Part shown: positions 45,250-53,534 of the stretch, piece after piece | Layout: each line of letters opens with the position of its first letter | How positions within the stretch are numbered: position 1 is the stretch's first letter | Origin: JAUSIF01 sp963711595 | GTDB lineage: Bacteria > Pseudomonadota > Alphaproteobacteria > Rhizobiales > Xanthobacteraceae | Length of the DNA: 64,000 bases | Direction of reading: 5' to 3' | Assembly (NCBI GenBank): GCA_963711595.1 | Contig: CAVQER010000006.1 | Location: forward strand, 62,001 to 126,000 | Translations under genes and position numbers: made by a program | Notes under the pieces: model-generated | What the model saw: only the letters and a program-made list of their open reading frames with translations | Databases searched by the model: none | What the model was told of the DNA's origin: nothing

Positions 45250-45877
45250 TCACGTCAGCGGCTGCACCACGTGCTTCTTGTATGATGGCCGCTGCATAAG
45301 CCGCTCGCACCAGGCTTCCAGGTTCTTGTGCGTCGGCCGGTCAATGAAAGGATTCTTGAGGTAGCGGTAGACGAAGATGCCGAGCACGAGGTCGGCAAGC
45401 GACAGCCTTGCGCTCGAGATACTCTCGGTCGGCCAGAACGCTATCGGCAACCTGATACACCTCGGCCACCTTTTTCACGTTCACGGCGATTGCGGCGCTA
45501 TCTCGTTTCTCCGGCGGCGTGCGGATCGTCCCTTGAAACACCGGGACTTCGCTGGGCACAACGATCGTGAGCACCCAGTCTAGCCAGCGGTCGATGCTCG
45601 CGCGCGTGGCTGGATCCTTGGGATAGAGCGCCTCGCCGTCGTACTTCATCGCGAGATAGCGGCAGATCGAATTCGACTCCCACAGAACAAAATCGCCGTC
45701 CTCGATCGTTGGAACGCGTCCGTTCGGATTGAGCTTCCGATATTCCGGCGTATCGACGATCCCAAACTGCATGCCGGCGTCGATGCGCTCGTACGGAATG
45801 TTCAGTTCATCGGCGACGATCAGAACCTTCTTCACGTTGCCCGAATTGGCCCTGCCCCAGATCTTGATTGGCTTCAT
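45250..45877 (-). pseudogene. glutathione S-transferase family protein, frameshifted
   Basis: A GST of about 209 residues starts MKPIKIWGRANSGNVKKVLIV, with the N-terminal thioredoxin-like domain (NPNGRVPTIEDGDFVLWESNSICRYL). The C-terminal helical domain runs to LADREYLE, then coding moves to another frame and continues ARLSLADLVLGIFVYRYL to ERLMQRPSYKKHV. The break is at about 45413. Two missing bases of a GAGA repeat would restore the family spacing. Both parts look functional, so a sequencing error or very recent mutation is likely. It converges on scfR, with the GIY-YIG unit between their stops. Confidence 0.82.
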
Positions 45878-45902
45878 TTCAGCGCTCCCCTGGCTTCGAT
45901 CG

Positions 45903-46050
45903 TCATGCCCGCGCTTGTCGCGGGCATCCACGCCTTGCAGCCTTTAGAAAAGACGTGGATGGCATCGCAACTCGGGCTTGCCCGAGTTGCGCACGAAAAA
46001 ACTGCCCAAGTCGGATAAATCCGACTTGGGCTGACAAGCCCGGCCATGAC
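45903..46050. repeat. mosaic of nested intergenic palindromes
   Basis: The region opens with hairpin ATGCCCGCG/CGCGGGCAT (45905-45927) and a CCACGcCTT...AAAAGACGTGG pair, and ends AGCCCGGCCATGAC, the same outline as 50587-50664. Where that copy has a simple GGCCGGG/CCCGGCC hairpin, this copy carries two additional palindromes: CGCAACTCGGGC/GCCCGAGTTGCG (45966-45991) and GCCCAAGTCGGAT/ATCCGACTTGGGC (46004-46031). Confidence 0.8.
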
Positions 46051-46129
46051 GTTCAAACTTAGCATGTCACGCGCGGTTGGCGTTCCGCATTTCATCGGGT
46101 AAGGCCGGGCGAGTGAGGGGAGAAAGAAA

Positions 46130-46894
46130 ATGGCTTCGCCGTTCGATCTGAAAGGAAAAGTTGCGATCATCACCGGATCGAGCCGGGGGATCGGACGTGC
46201 CGCCGCCGAAGCCATGGCCGAGCTCGGTGCCAAGGTGGTGGTTTCGAGCCGCAAAGCCGAACCCTGCGAAGAAGTGGCCGAGGGCATCCGCGCCAAGGGC
46301 GGCGAGGCAATCGTCATCCCGTGCAACATCGGCCGTCGCAACGAAGTTGAGGCCCTGATCGCGCAAACCGAAAAGCAGCTCGGCCCGATCGACATCCTGG
46401 TCTGCAACGCCGCCGTGAACCCCTATTTCGGGCCGCTCGCTGAAATCCCCGACGAGGCGTTCGACAAGATCATGTCGTCGAATGTCAAAAGCAATCTGTG
46501 GCTCTGCAATCTCGCGATTCCCGGCATGGCAAAACGCGGCAGCGGGGCTGTCATCATTGTCTCGTCTATCGCCGCCCTACGCGGAAGCCTCATGCTCGGC
46601 GCCTATGGGATCTCCAAGGCGGCCGACCTCGGCCTTACGCGCAATCTTGCACTGGAATGGGGCGCGAGGAACATTCGCGTAAACTGCGTCGCCCCGGGAT
46701 TGATCAAGACCGACTTCGCTCGCGCGCTTTGGGAAAATCCCGATGCCCTCGCCTACCGTAACGAGCGCACCCCGTTGCGCCGCATTGGCACGCCTGAAGA
46801 GGTAGGCAGCGTTATCGCTTTTCTCGCTTCGCCGGCGGCCGGCTTCATCACGGGCGAAGTCTTGGTAGTGGACGGCGGCGTAACGATCGCCTGA
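46130..46894 (+). CDS. SDR family oxidoreductase
   Basis: This 254-residue short-chain dehydrogenase has the cofactor motif TGSSRGIGRAAAEAMAELG, VCNAAVNPYFGPL, catalytic Ser in IIVSSIAALRG, YGISKAA as the Tyr-x-x-x-Lys site, and C-terminal ITGEVLVVDGGVTIA. A GGGGAGAAAG ribosome site precedes the ATG. It converges on the acyl-CoA dehydrogenase cluster and may act in the same pathway, but the substrate is unknown. Confidence 0.92.
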   Translation: MASPFDLKGKVAIITGSSRGIGRAAAEAMAELGAKVVVSSRKAEPCEEVAEGIRAKGGEAIVIPCNIGRRNEVEALIAQTEKQLGPIDILVCNAAVNPYFGPLAEIPDEAFDKIMSSNVKSNLWLCNLAIPGMAKRGSGAVIIVSSIAALRGSLMLGAYGISKAADLGLTRNLALEWGARNIRVNCVAPGLIKTDFARALWENPDALAYRNERTPLRRIGTPEEVGSVIAFLASPAAGFITGEVLVVDGGVTIA

Positions 46895-46904
46895 TTTGCC
46901 TTTT

Positions 46905-46966
46905 CCGTTCGTCCCCGCGAAAGCGGGGACCCAGCGCTGGATTCCCGCTTACGCGGGAATGAGCGG
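46905..46966. repeat. double-hairpin intergenic repeat, copy 2 (inverted relative to copy 1)
   Basis: Hairpins GTCCCCGC/GCGGGGAC (46911-46930) and ATTCCCGC/GCGGGAAT (46941-46960). The reverse complement matches 20423-20482 with one substitution and a two-base indel. Like copy 1, it sits between two convergent genes. Confidence 0.85.
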
Positions 46967-46974
46967 GTGAAGTA

Positions 46975-48201
46975 TCACCCCGCGTTGCCGCTTGCCGCGT
47001 ACTTCTTCAGCTCGATCTTCGCCACCGCCTCGCGGTGCACTTCATCCGGCCCGTCCGCGAGCCGGATCGTGCGCGCGTGCGCAAATGCCTTGGCGAGATG
47101 GAATTCCTGCGAGACGCCGCCGCCGCCGCACACCTGGATGGCGCGGTCGATCACCTTTTGCGCAACGTTCGGCGCAACGACCTTGATCATCGCGATTTCC
47201 GCGCGAGCCGCCTTGTTGCCGACCTCATCCATCTTCTGCGCCGCGTAGAGCGTCAGCAGCCGCGCCTGATCGATTTCCATGCGCGACTCGCCAATCCAGT
47301 GACGCGTGACGCCCTGCTCGGCAATCGTCTTGCCGAACGCAACCCGCGTCATCGCGCGCTGGCAAAGGGTCTCGAGTGCACGCTCGGCGATGCCGATCTG
47401 CCGCATGCAGTGGTGGATACGGCCTGGCCCGAGGCGTCCCTGTGCAATCTCGAAGCCGCGTCCTTCGCCGAGCAGGATGTTCGCAGCCGGAACACGCACG
47501 TTCTCGAACACGACCTCCGCGTGCCCGTGCGGCGCGTCGTCATAGCCGAACACACTGAGCGGCCGGATGATCTTGATGCCCGGCGTATCCATCGGGATGA
47601 GGATCATCGACTGCCGCTTGTGCGAAGGCGCCTCGGGATTGGTCTGCCCCATGAAGATGATGATCTTGCAGCGCTTATCCATCGCACCTGACGTCCACCA
47701 CTTGCGGCCGTTGATGACATAGTGATCGCCGTCACGCCGGATCTCGGAGCGGATGTTGGTCGCGTCCGACGACGCCACCGCAGGTTCGGTCATCGCGAAA
47801 CACGAGCGGATTTCGCCGTCGAGCAGTGGCTGCAGCCATTTCTTCTTCTGCTCGGCAGTGCCGTAGCGGGCGATCGTCTCCATATTGCCGGTGTCCGGCG
47901 CCGAGCAATTGAACGCCTCGGCGGCGATCGGCGAACGCCCCATCAACTCGCAGAGCGGTGCGTAGTCGAGGTTCGACAGGCCTTCCTCGTAACCTTCTGA
48001 CTTCGGGAGAAACATGTTCCAGAGGCCGGCGGCCCTCGCCTTCTTCTTCAGGTCCTCCATCAATTTGGGCGCAGTCCAGCGATCCTTCGATTCATCGATC
48101 TCCTTCTGATAGAGCGCCTCGACTGGAAGGACGTGTTCGGCCATGAACGCGCTGATGCGCTTGTGCAGCTCCTTCGAGCGCGCGCTGGGTTCCGGAATCA
48201 T
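46975..48201 (-). CDS. acyl-CoA dehydrogenase (copy 1)
   Basis: This 408-residue flavoenzyme catalyses the first beta-oxidation step. It has the middle-domain signature CFAMTEPAVASSDATNIRSEI, WWTSGAMDKRCKIIIFMGQTNPEAPSHKRQS, and the C-terminal VCGGGGVSQEFHLAKAFAHARTIRLADGPDEVH typical of ACAD10/11-like bacterial enzymes. It lies 14 bases after a second acyl-CoA dehydrogenase gene in the leftward fatty-acid operon. Confidence 0.93.
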   Translation of the reverse strand: MIPEPSARSKELHKRISAFMAEHVLPVEALYQKEIDESKDRWTAPKLMEDLKKKARAAGLWNMFLPKSEGYEEGLSNLDYAPLCELMGRSPIAAEAFNCSAPDTGNMETIARYGTAEQKKKWLQPLLDGEIRSCFAMTEPAVASSDATNIRSEIRRDGDHYVINGRKWWTSGAMDKRCKIIIFMGQTNPEAPSHKRQSMILIPMDTPGIKIIRPLSVFGYDDAPHGHAEVVFENVRVPAANILLGEGRGFEIAQGRLGPGRIHHCMRQIGIAERALETLCQRAMTRVAFGKTIAEQGVTRHWIGESRMEIDQARLLTLYAAQKMDEVGNKAARAEIAMIKVVAPNVAQKVIDRAIQVCGGGGVSQEFHLAKAFAHARTIRLADGPDEVHREAVAKIELKKYAASGNAG

Positions 48202-48215
48202 GCGAAGTCCCCCGT

Positions 48216-49364
48216 TCAGGCCGCAACGAGCCCGCCCATGCGGGCGAGCGCAGCAAGGTGATGGTCCGCGTCTCCGAACATCGTATCGATAATGGCGAGT
48301 CGCTTGAAATAGTGTCCGCCCTTGTACTCCATCGTCATGCCGATGCCGCCGTGCAGCTGCGTGCTGATCTGGCCGACGATCTGACCGGAACGTCCGATCT
48401 GCGCCTTTACCGCGGACATCGCCTTCGCGCGTTCCTTTGCATCGGCCTCCGCAGCCATCATCGTGCCGAACATCATGATGCTGCGCGCCTGTTCGATCGC
48501 GACGAGCATGTCGACGGCCTTATGTTGGAGCACCTGGAAGCTGCCAATAGGGACGCCAAACTGCTTACGCGTGCGCAGATAGTCGACCGTCATCTCGTGC
48601 ATCGCGGTCATCGCGCCCACCGCTTCCGCGGCGAGCGCGGCAATTGTCTCATGCACGACGCGTTCGATCGCCGGAAACGCGTTTCCCGGCTCACCGAGTG
48701 CCGCATCCGCGACGACTTTCACGCCTTCGAACGTGATCTCCGCTGCGCGTTGACCGTCATTGGTCTGGTAGCCGCGGCACGACACTCCCTTTGCCTTGCT
48801 ATCCACGATGAACAGGGCGATGCCATCGCGATCCTTGCGCCCGCCTGACACGCGCGCCGATACGATCAACTGATCCGCCGTGTCACCGTGCAAGACCAAG
48901 CTTTTCGCCCCGTCGAGCACATAACCCGATGCGTCGTTCTTGGCGGTGAGCAGCACGTCGCCAAGATCGTAGCGCGATTGCCGTTCGGCGTGCGCGAACG
49001 CGAGCAGCAACTCTCCGCTTGCCACCTTCGGCAAGATCGCCGTGCGCTGCACCTCGTTGCCCGCGTGGCGCACTGCGCCGCCGCCGAGAAGCACCGTGGC
49101 GACGTATGGCTCGAGCGCGAGGGCACGCCCGAACGCCTCCATCACAATCATGATCTCGACAGGTCCGCCGCCAAAGCCGCCGTGCTTTTCGTCGAAGGGC
49201 AATCCAAGCAGGCCGAGCTCGCCATACTGCTTCCACAGCTCGCGGCTCCACCCGTCGGCGGATTTCATGAACCCCTTGCGCTTCTCGAAGTCGTAGCGGT
49301 CGGCGAACAGGCGTTCGACGCTTTCCTTGAGGAGCCGCTGCTCCTCACTCAACCCGAAGTCCAT
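48216..49364 (-). CDS. acyl-CoA dehydrogenase (copy 2)
   Basis: This protein of about 382 residues starts MDFGLSEEQRLLKESVERLFADRYDFEKR. The GFGGGPVEIMIVMEAFGRALALEPY and LHGGIGMTMEYKGGHYFKRL segments follow the acyl-CoA dehydrogenase pattern. ATG at 49364 has a GAAGAG site and lies four bases after the stop of copy 3; the extension to 49523 overlaps the neighbour and is not conserved. With copy 3 it may form a heteromeric enzyme, as adjacent ACAD pairs of steroid and branched-acyl pathways do; that is inference. Confidence 0.9.
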   Translation of the reverse strand: MDFGLSEEQRLLKESVERLFADRYDFEKRKGFMKSADGWSRELWKQYGELGLLGLPFDEKHGGFGGGPVEIMIVMEAFGRALALEPYVATVLLGGGAVRHAGNEVQRTAILPKVASGELLLAFAHAERQSRYDLGDVLLTAKNDASGYVLDGAKSLVLHGDTADQLIVSARVSGGRKDRDGIALFIVDSKAKGVSCRGYQTNDGQRAAEITFEGVKVVADAALGEPGNAFPAIERVVHETIAALAAEAVGAMTAMHEMTVDYLRTRKQFGVPIGSFQVLQHKAVDMLVAIEQARSIMMFGTMMAAEADAKERAKAMSAVKAQIGRSGQIVGQISTQLHGGIGMTMEYKGGHYFKRLAIIDTMFGDADHHLAALARMGGLVAA

Positions 49365-49368
49365 CTCT

Positions 49369-50568
49369 TCACAGTCCCAGGACGGCCTTGGCGATGATGT
49401 TCTTCTGAATTTCGTTCGAGCCGCCGTAGATCGAAACCTTGCGGTAATTGAAGTAAGTCGGCGCGATCGGCGCAGCCCACTCCGGACCGATCGGAGGTTC
49501 GTTGCGAAGCGCAGTCTCCTCATCCGGATCGTACGGCAGCGCGTAGGGACCCACGACCTGGAGCGCGAGTTCCGTGATCGCCTGCTGGATTTCCGATCCC
49601 TTGATCTTCAGAATCGATGAGGCGGGATCCGGCTTGTTGTCGCCCGTGCGTCTTGCCGCCACGACGCGGAGCTGCAGCATCTCGAGCGCCTTCAGTTCCA
49701 CCTCGACGCTCGCGACCTTCACGCGGAAGCGTTCGTCTTCGATGAGCGGCTTGTCGCCGTCGAGCTCGATGGAGGCGAGTTCCTTCAGCCGTCGAATGCG
49801 CTCCTTCGAGATTCCGACGCGGGCGATGCCCGTGCGCTCGTTGCTGAGCAGGAACTTGGCATAATCCCAGCCCCGGTTCTCCTGCCCGATCAGATTCTCG
49901 ACCGGCACCTTGACCTCGTCGAAGAACACCTCGTTCACCTCGTGCCCGCCGTCGATCGTCTGGATCGGGCGCACCGTGATCCCCTTGGTCTTCATGTCGA
50001 TCAGGAGGAACGAGATTCCCTCCTGTTTCTTCGCTGCCGGATCGGTGCGGACGAGGCAGAAAATCCAGTCGCCGTACTGCGCATAAGTGGTCCACGTCTT
50101 CTGGCCGTTGACGACGTAGTGGTCCCCAACGCGCTTTGCCGTTGTCTTGAGCGAAGCGAGGTCCGACCCTGCACCGGGCTCGGAAAAGCCCTGCACCCAA
50201 AAGTCATCGATGTTGGCGATGCGAGGGAGAAACTTCTTCTTCTGCGCCTCGTTGCCGAACGCAATGATCACCGGTCCGACCATCGCGGTGCCGAACGGCA
50301 CGGGCTCGGGCGCCGGCGCTTTCTCGCGCTCCTCGACATAGATGTATTGCTGGATCGGCGTCCACCCGGTACCGCCCCACTCCTTCGGCCAGTGCGGTAC
50401 GGCCCAACCCTTTTTGTTGAGCAGCCGCTGCCACGTCACGATGTCGTCCTTCGAAAGCCGGCGCCCCTCCACCATCTTGCGGCGGATGGTTTCCGGGAGG
50501 TTCTGCTTGAAGAACGTCCGCACTTCCTCGCGGAACGCGTTCTCTTCGGGCGTGAAACGGAGATCCAT
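49369..50568 (-). CDS. acyl-CoA dehydrogenase (copy 3)
   Basis: This 399-residue protein starts MDLRFTPEENAFREEVRTFF and has WPKEWGGTGWTPIQQYIYVEE, GFSEPGAGSDLASLKTTAKR (the FAD/substrate signature), QKTWTTYAQYGDWIFCLVRTD and the C-terminal SIYGGSNEIQKNIIAKAVLGL with the normal tail. It sits downstream of the thiolase gene, from which a palindromic repeat separates it. Confidence 0.93.
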   Translation of the reverse strand: MDLRFTPEENAFREEVRTFFKQNLPETIRRKMVEGRRLSKDDIVTWQRLLNKKGWAVPHWPKEWGGTGWTPIQQYIYVEEREKAPAPEPVPFGTAMVGPVIIAFGNEAQKKKFLPRIANIDDFWVQGFSEPGAGSDLASLKTTAKRVGDHYVVNGQKTWTTYAQYGDWIFCLVRTDPAAKKQEGISFLLIDMKTKGITVRPIQTIDGGHEVNEVFFDEVKVPVENLIGQENRGWDYAKFLLSNERTGIARVGISKERIRRLKELASIELDGDKPLIEDERFRVKVASVEVELKALEMLQLRVVAARRTGDNKPDPASSILKIKGSEIQQAITELALQVVGPYALPYDPDEETALRNEPPIGPEWAAPIAPTYFNYRKVSIYGGSNEIQKNIIAKAVLGL

Positions 50569-50586
50569 CGTCGTCTTCCTCCTTCG

Positions 50587-50664
50587 TCATGCCCGGGCTT
50601 GGCCCGGGCATCCACGCCTTCCTTGCGAAAAGACGTGGATGGCCGGGACGAGCCCGGCCATAAC
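50587..50664. repeat. triple-hairpin intergenic repeat inside the beta-oxidation operon
   Basis: Hairpins ATGCCCGGGC/GCCCGGGCAT (50589-50611), CCACGcCTT/AAAAGACGTGG, and GGCCGGG/CCCGGCC (50641-50659) fill most of the 103-base gap between the thiolase stop and the acyl-CoA dehydrogenase start. A related copy with two extra palindromes inserted lies at 45903-46050. Confidence 0.8.
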
Positions 50665-50671
50665 AATGCAA

Positions 50672-51847
50672 CTAGTGTATCTCAAACAGCCCCGCGGCGC
50701 CCATTCCGCCGCCGATGCACATGGTGACGACGCCGCGCTTTGCTCCGCGGCGCTGGCCTTCAATGAGAATGTGGCCGGTCATGCGGGCGCCGCTCATGCC
50801 GTACGGATGACCGATCGAGATCGCGCCCCCGTCGACGTTCAGGCGCTCCTGCGGAATGCCGATCCGGTCGCGGCAATAGAGGACCTGACTCGCGAACGCC
50901 TCGTTCAACTCCCAAAGGTCGATGTCGGACACCTTCATCCCGTGGCGGTCCAGGAGCTTCGGCACTGCGAAGACCGGCCCAATTCCCATCTCGTCCGGCT
51001 CGCAGCCCGCCACCGCGAACCCACGGAAAGTGCCGAGCGGCTTCAGACCCTTTTTCTCCGCGAGCTTGGCATCCATGACGACGCAGGCAGAGGCGCCGTC
51101 GGACAGCTGACTCGCGTTGCCAGCGGTGATGAATCCGCCCTCGCGCACCGGCTGGAGTCCGCGCAGCCCGTCAATGTTGGTGTCGGGCCGGTTGCCCTCA
51201 TCTTTCTTGAGCGTCACGTTCTCCTGCGTTTCTTCTTTTGTGTCCTTGTTCACCACCTTCTTCACGGTCGGAAGCGGAACGATCTCCGCATCGAACCGGC
51301 CCGCCGCCTGACCCGCTGCCGTGCGCTTCTGGCTTTCCAGCGCGAATTCATCCTGGCGTTCGCGTGTCACTTGATAGCGCTCGGCCACAATGTCCGCCGT
51401 TTCGATCATGGTGATGTAGATTTGCGGCTTGTGCTCGATGAGCCAAGGATCGGGGACATTCGGAGACTTGCCGTCCTGGACGAGGCTGATGCTCTCGAGC
51501 CCGCCCGCGACGAGCACCGAGGCTTCGCCCGTCATGATCCGCTGCGCTGCGAGCGCAATCGTTTGCAGTCCCGAGGAGCAGAAACGGTTGACGGTCATTC
51601 CACCCGTCGTCACCGGCAAACCCGCACGCAACGCGGCCTGTCGCGCAATGTTCTGGCCGGTCGCCCGCTCCGGCAGCGCACATCCCATGATCACGTCTTC
51701 AACCTCGCCCGGATCGATCTTCGCGCGCTCCACCGCGTGCTTGATCACGTGCCCGCCCAACGTCGCCCCGTGCGTCATGTTGAAGGCGCCGCGATAGGCT
51801 TTCCCGATCGGCGTCCGGGCGCTGGAAACGATAACGGCTTCACGCAT
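50672..51847 (-). CDS. acetyl-CoA C-acyltransferase (thiolase)
   Basis: This 391-residue thiolase has the acyl-binding Cys in TVNRFCSSGLQTIALAAQRI (about residue 90), the His motif GGAISIGHPYGMSGARM, and the second Cys in VTMCIGGGMGAAGLFE. It cleaves 3-ketoacyl-CoA to acetyl-CoA and a shortened acyl-CoA. Its start overlaps the end of the acyl-CoA ligase gene by eight bases. Length and motifs match FadA-type enzymes. Confidence 0.94.
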   Translation of the reverse strand: MREAVIVSSARTPIGKAYRGAFNMTHGATLGGHVIKHAVERAKIDPGEVEDVIMGCALPERATGQNIARQAALRAGLPVTTGGMTVNRFCSSGLQTIALAAQRIMTGEASVLVAGGLESISLVQDGKSPNVPDPWLIEHKPQIYITMIETADIVAERYQVTRERQDEFALESQKRTAAGQAAGRFDAEIVPLPTVKKVVNKDTKEETQENVTLKKDEGNRPDTNIDGLRGLQPVREGGFITAGNASQLSDGASACVVMDAKLAEKKGLKPLGTFRGFAVAGCEPDEMGIGPVFAVPKLLDRHGMKVSDIDLWELNEAFASQVLYCRDRIGIPQERLNVDGGAISIGHPYGMSGARMTGHILIEGQRRGAKRGVVTMCIGGGMGAAGLFEIH

Positions 51848-53534
51848 TGGCTGCCTCCGACTGGGGTGTTCTCGCGCGCTTCTGCTTCTCTTCTTGGACG
51901 AGCTCTTTCTTCGACAGTTTTCCGATCGCCGTGCGCGGCAGGAAGGGACGAATCTCGAGCTCGGTCGGCATCTCGTGCCGGCCGATCTTGTCAGCGAGAA
52001 ACGCTTGCAGTGTCTCGATCGACAGCAACGGCGCGTTCGCGCGCAACCTCATGAAGGCCTTACCTGTTTCTCCGCGATAGGCGTCGGGTACTCCGATCAC
52101 CAAGACCTCTTCGACATCAGGATGCTCGTAGATCGCTTGTTCCACCATCTGCGGGTACACGTTGAAGCCGCCTGAAATGATCATGTCCTTCTTGCGGTCG
52201 ACGAGGAACACGTATCCGTTCTCGTCCATGTAAACGATGTCGCCCGTCAGAAAGAATCCGTCGGCGAACGCCGCAGCCGTTTCCTCTGGCCGATTCCAGT
52301 AACCCTGGAATACGTTCGGCCCCTTGATCCGCATCTCGCCGACCTCACCGAACCCGAGTACGCGACGCGGATCGTCGACCGCGACCACGTCGATCTCAAT
52401 GCCCGGAAGCGGCACGCCGATCGACCCGGGACGCACCGGGCCTCTTTGCGGAAGGTTGGTGCCGGCGGGGGCTGTTTCGGTCATGCCCCATCCGCCGCGG
52501 ATCGAATAGCCGGTCAGGCGTTCGAACCGCTGCGCGACTTCGACCGGAAGCGGCGCACCTCCCGAATAACAGAATCGCAGCGATGAAAGGTCCCGCTTCT
52601 CGATTCCGGGATAGGCGCTGAGCGCGATCCACATCGTCGGGACGCCCGGGAACGTGGTCGCCTTTTTCTGCTCGATATCGCGCACGATGCCCTCGACGTC
52701 GAAGCGCGGTCGCAGCAACAGCTCGTTTCCTGACTGCAGACAGCGCAGCATGACGCTGCTCAGCGCGTAGATGTGAAACAACGGCAGCACGCAAATGACG
52801 CGGTCTTCGCCATGTTTCGAGTGCCCCTGCCCGTCATGCCAGGCCTGATACATCGAGACGGCCGCGGTCAGATTTGCATGCGTCAGCATCGCTCCCTTTG
52901 GCTCGCCCGTCGTGCCACCTGTGTATTGCAGCAACGCAAGATCCTCGGGAGCGACCTTCGGAAAATCGCGATCCGTTCCATCCTCATCGAGCAGACGCGT
53001 AAACGAATGCACGGTTTCATTCTCAGAAAACGACTCAAGCGGGACAAACGATGGTCCCCAAGCCGCATCGTCTCCGACGATCAAATGGTCGAAATGTCCG
53101 GCCTGTTTCAGTTTCTGTATGCGCGGAAACATGACGGGAAAATTCGTCGTCACGACGATGCGAGCGCCACTGTCCTTGAGCTTGTATGCAAGTTCGCGTT
53201 CGGCATCGAGCGGACTGAGATGCACGATGCGAGCGCCGGCCCGTAATGCGCCGAAGAACGAAATCAGGTGATACGGCGAATTGGGAAGATAGAGTGCGAC
53301 CGGCGTGCCGCGCGATACGCCGAGCCTGCGAAATCCTGCGGCCGCCCTGCGCGACAGCTCCGCCATTTCACGGAAGGAAAACCGCCGGTCCCGATACTCG
53401 AACCCGGGGTTGTCGCCGTACGTTTCCGCCGCGTCGTCGAGCAAGCCGTGCACCGTCCCGGTCTTGATCGGCATGTCCCATCGCACGCCCTCCGGATAAG
53501 AGCGTTCCCATGGATATGGGCGCGAAAAGCTCAC
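51840..53534 (-). CDS. long-chain fatty acid--CoA ligase
   Basis: This 564-residue ANL-superfamily adenylating enzyme activates fatty acids to acyl-CoA. It has the P-loop-like LLQYTGGTTGEPKGAMLTHANL, GGWGMTETAPAGTN, FLTGDIVYMDENGYVFLVDRKKDMIISGGFNVYP and the C-terminal catalytic Lys region RTAIGKLSKKEL. It starts within the end of the fadJ-type gene (four-base overlap) and runs into the thiolase gene, so the three are translationally linked. Confidence 0.94.
   Translation of the reverse strand: MSFSRPYPWERSYPEGVRWDMPIKTGTVHGLLDDAAETYGDNPGFEYRDRRFSFREMAELSRRAAAGFRRLGVSRGTPVALYLPNSPYHLISFFGALRAGARIVHLSPLDAERELAYKLKDSGARIVVTTNFPVMFPRIQKLKQAGHFDHLIVGDDAAWGPSFVPLESFSENETVHSFTRLLDEDGTDRDFPKVAPEDLALLQYTGGTTGEPKGAMLTHANLTAAVSMYQAWHDGQGHSKHGEDRVICVLPLFHIYALSSVMLRCLQSGNELLLRPRFDVEGIVRDIEQKKATTFPGVPTMWIALSAYPGIEKRDLSSLRFCYSGGAPLPVEVAQRFERLTGYSIRGGWGMTETAPAGTNLPQRGPVRPGSIGVPLPGIEIDVVAVDDPRRVLGFGEVGEMRIKGPNVFQGYWNRPEETAAAFADGFFLTGDIVYMDENGYVFLVDRKKDMIISGGFNVYPQMVEQAIYEHPDVEEVLVIGVPDAYRGETGKAFMRLRANAPLLSIETLQAFLADKIGRHEMPTELEIRPFLPRTAIGKLSKKELVQEEKQKRARTPQSEAANA

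Noticed and set aside
45250..45877. GST gene as the maleylpyruvate isomerase of the gentisate pathway
   Set aside because: It is over 6 kb away, frameshifted, and its N-terminal sequence is of a general GST type without features specific to that enzyme.
45903..46050. CRISPR array
   Set aside because: The repeats are self-complementary palindromes of different sequence, not direct repeats with regular spacers, and no cas genes are present.
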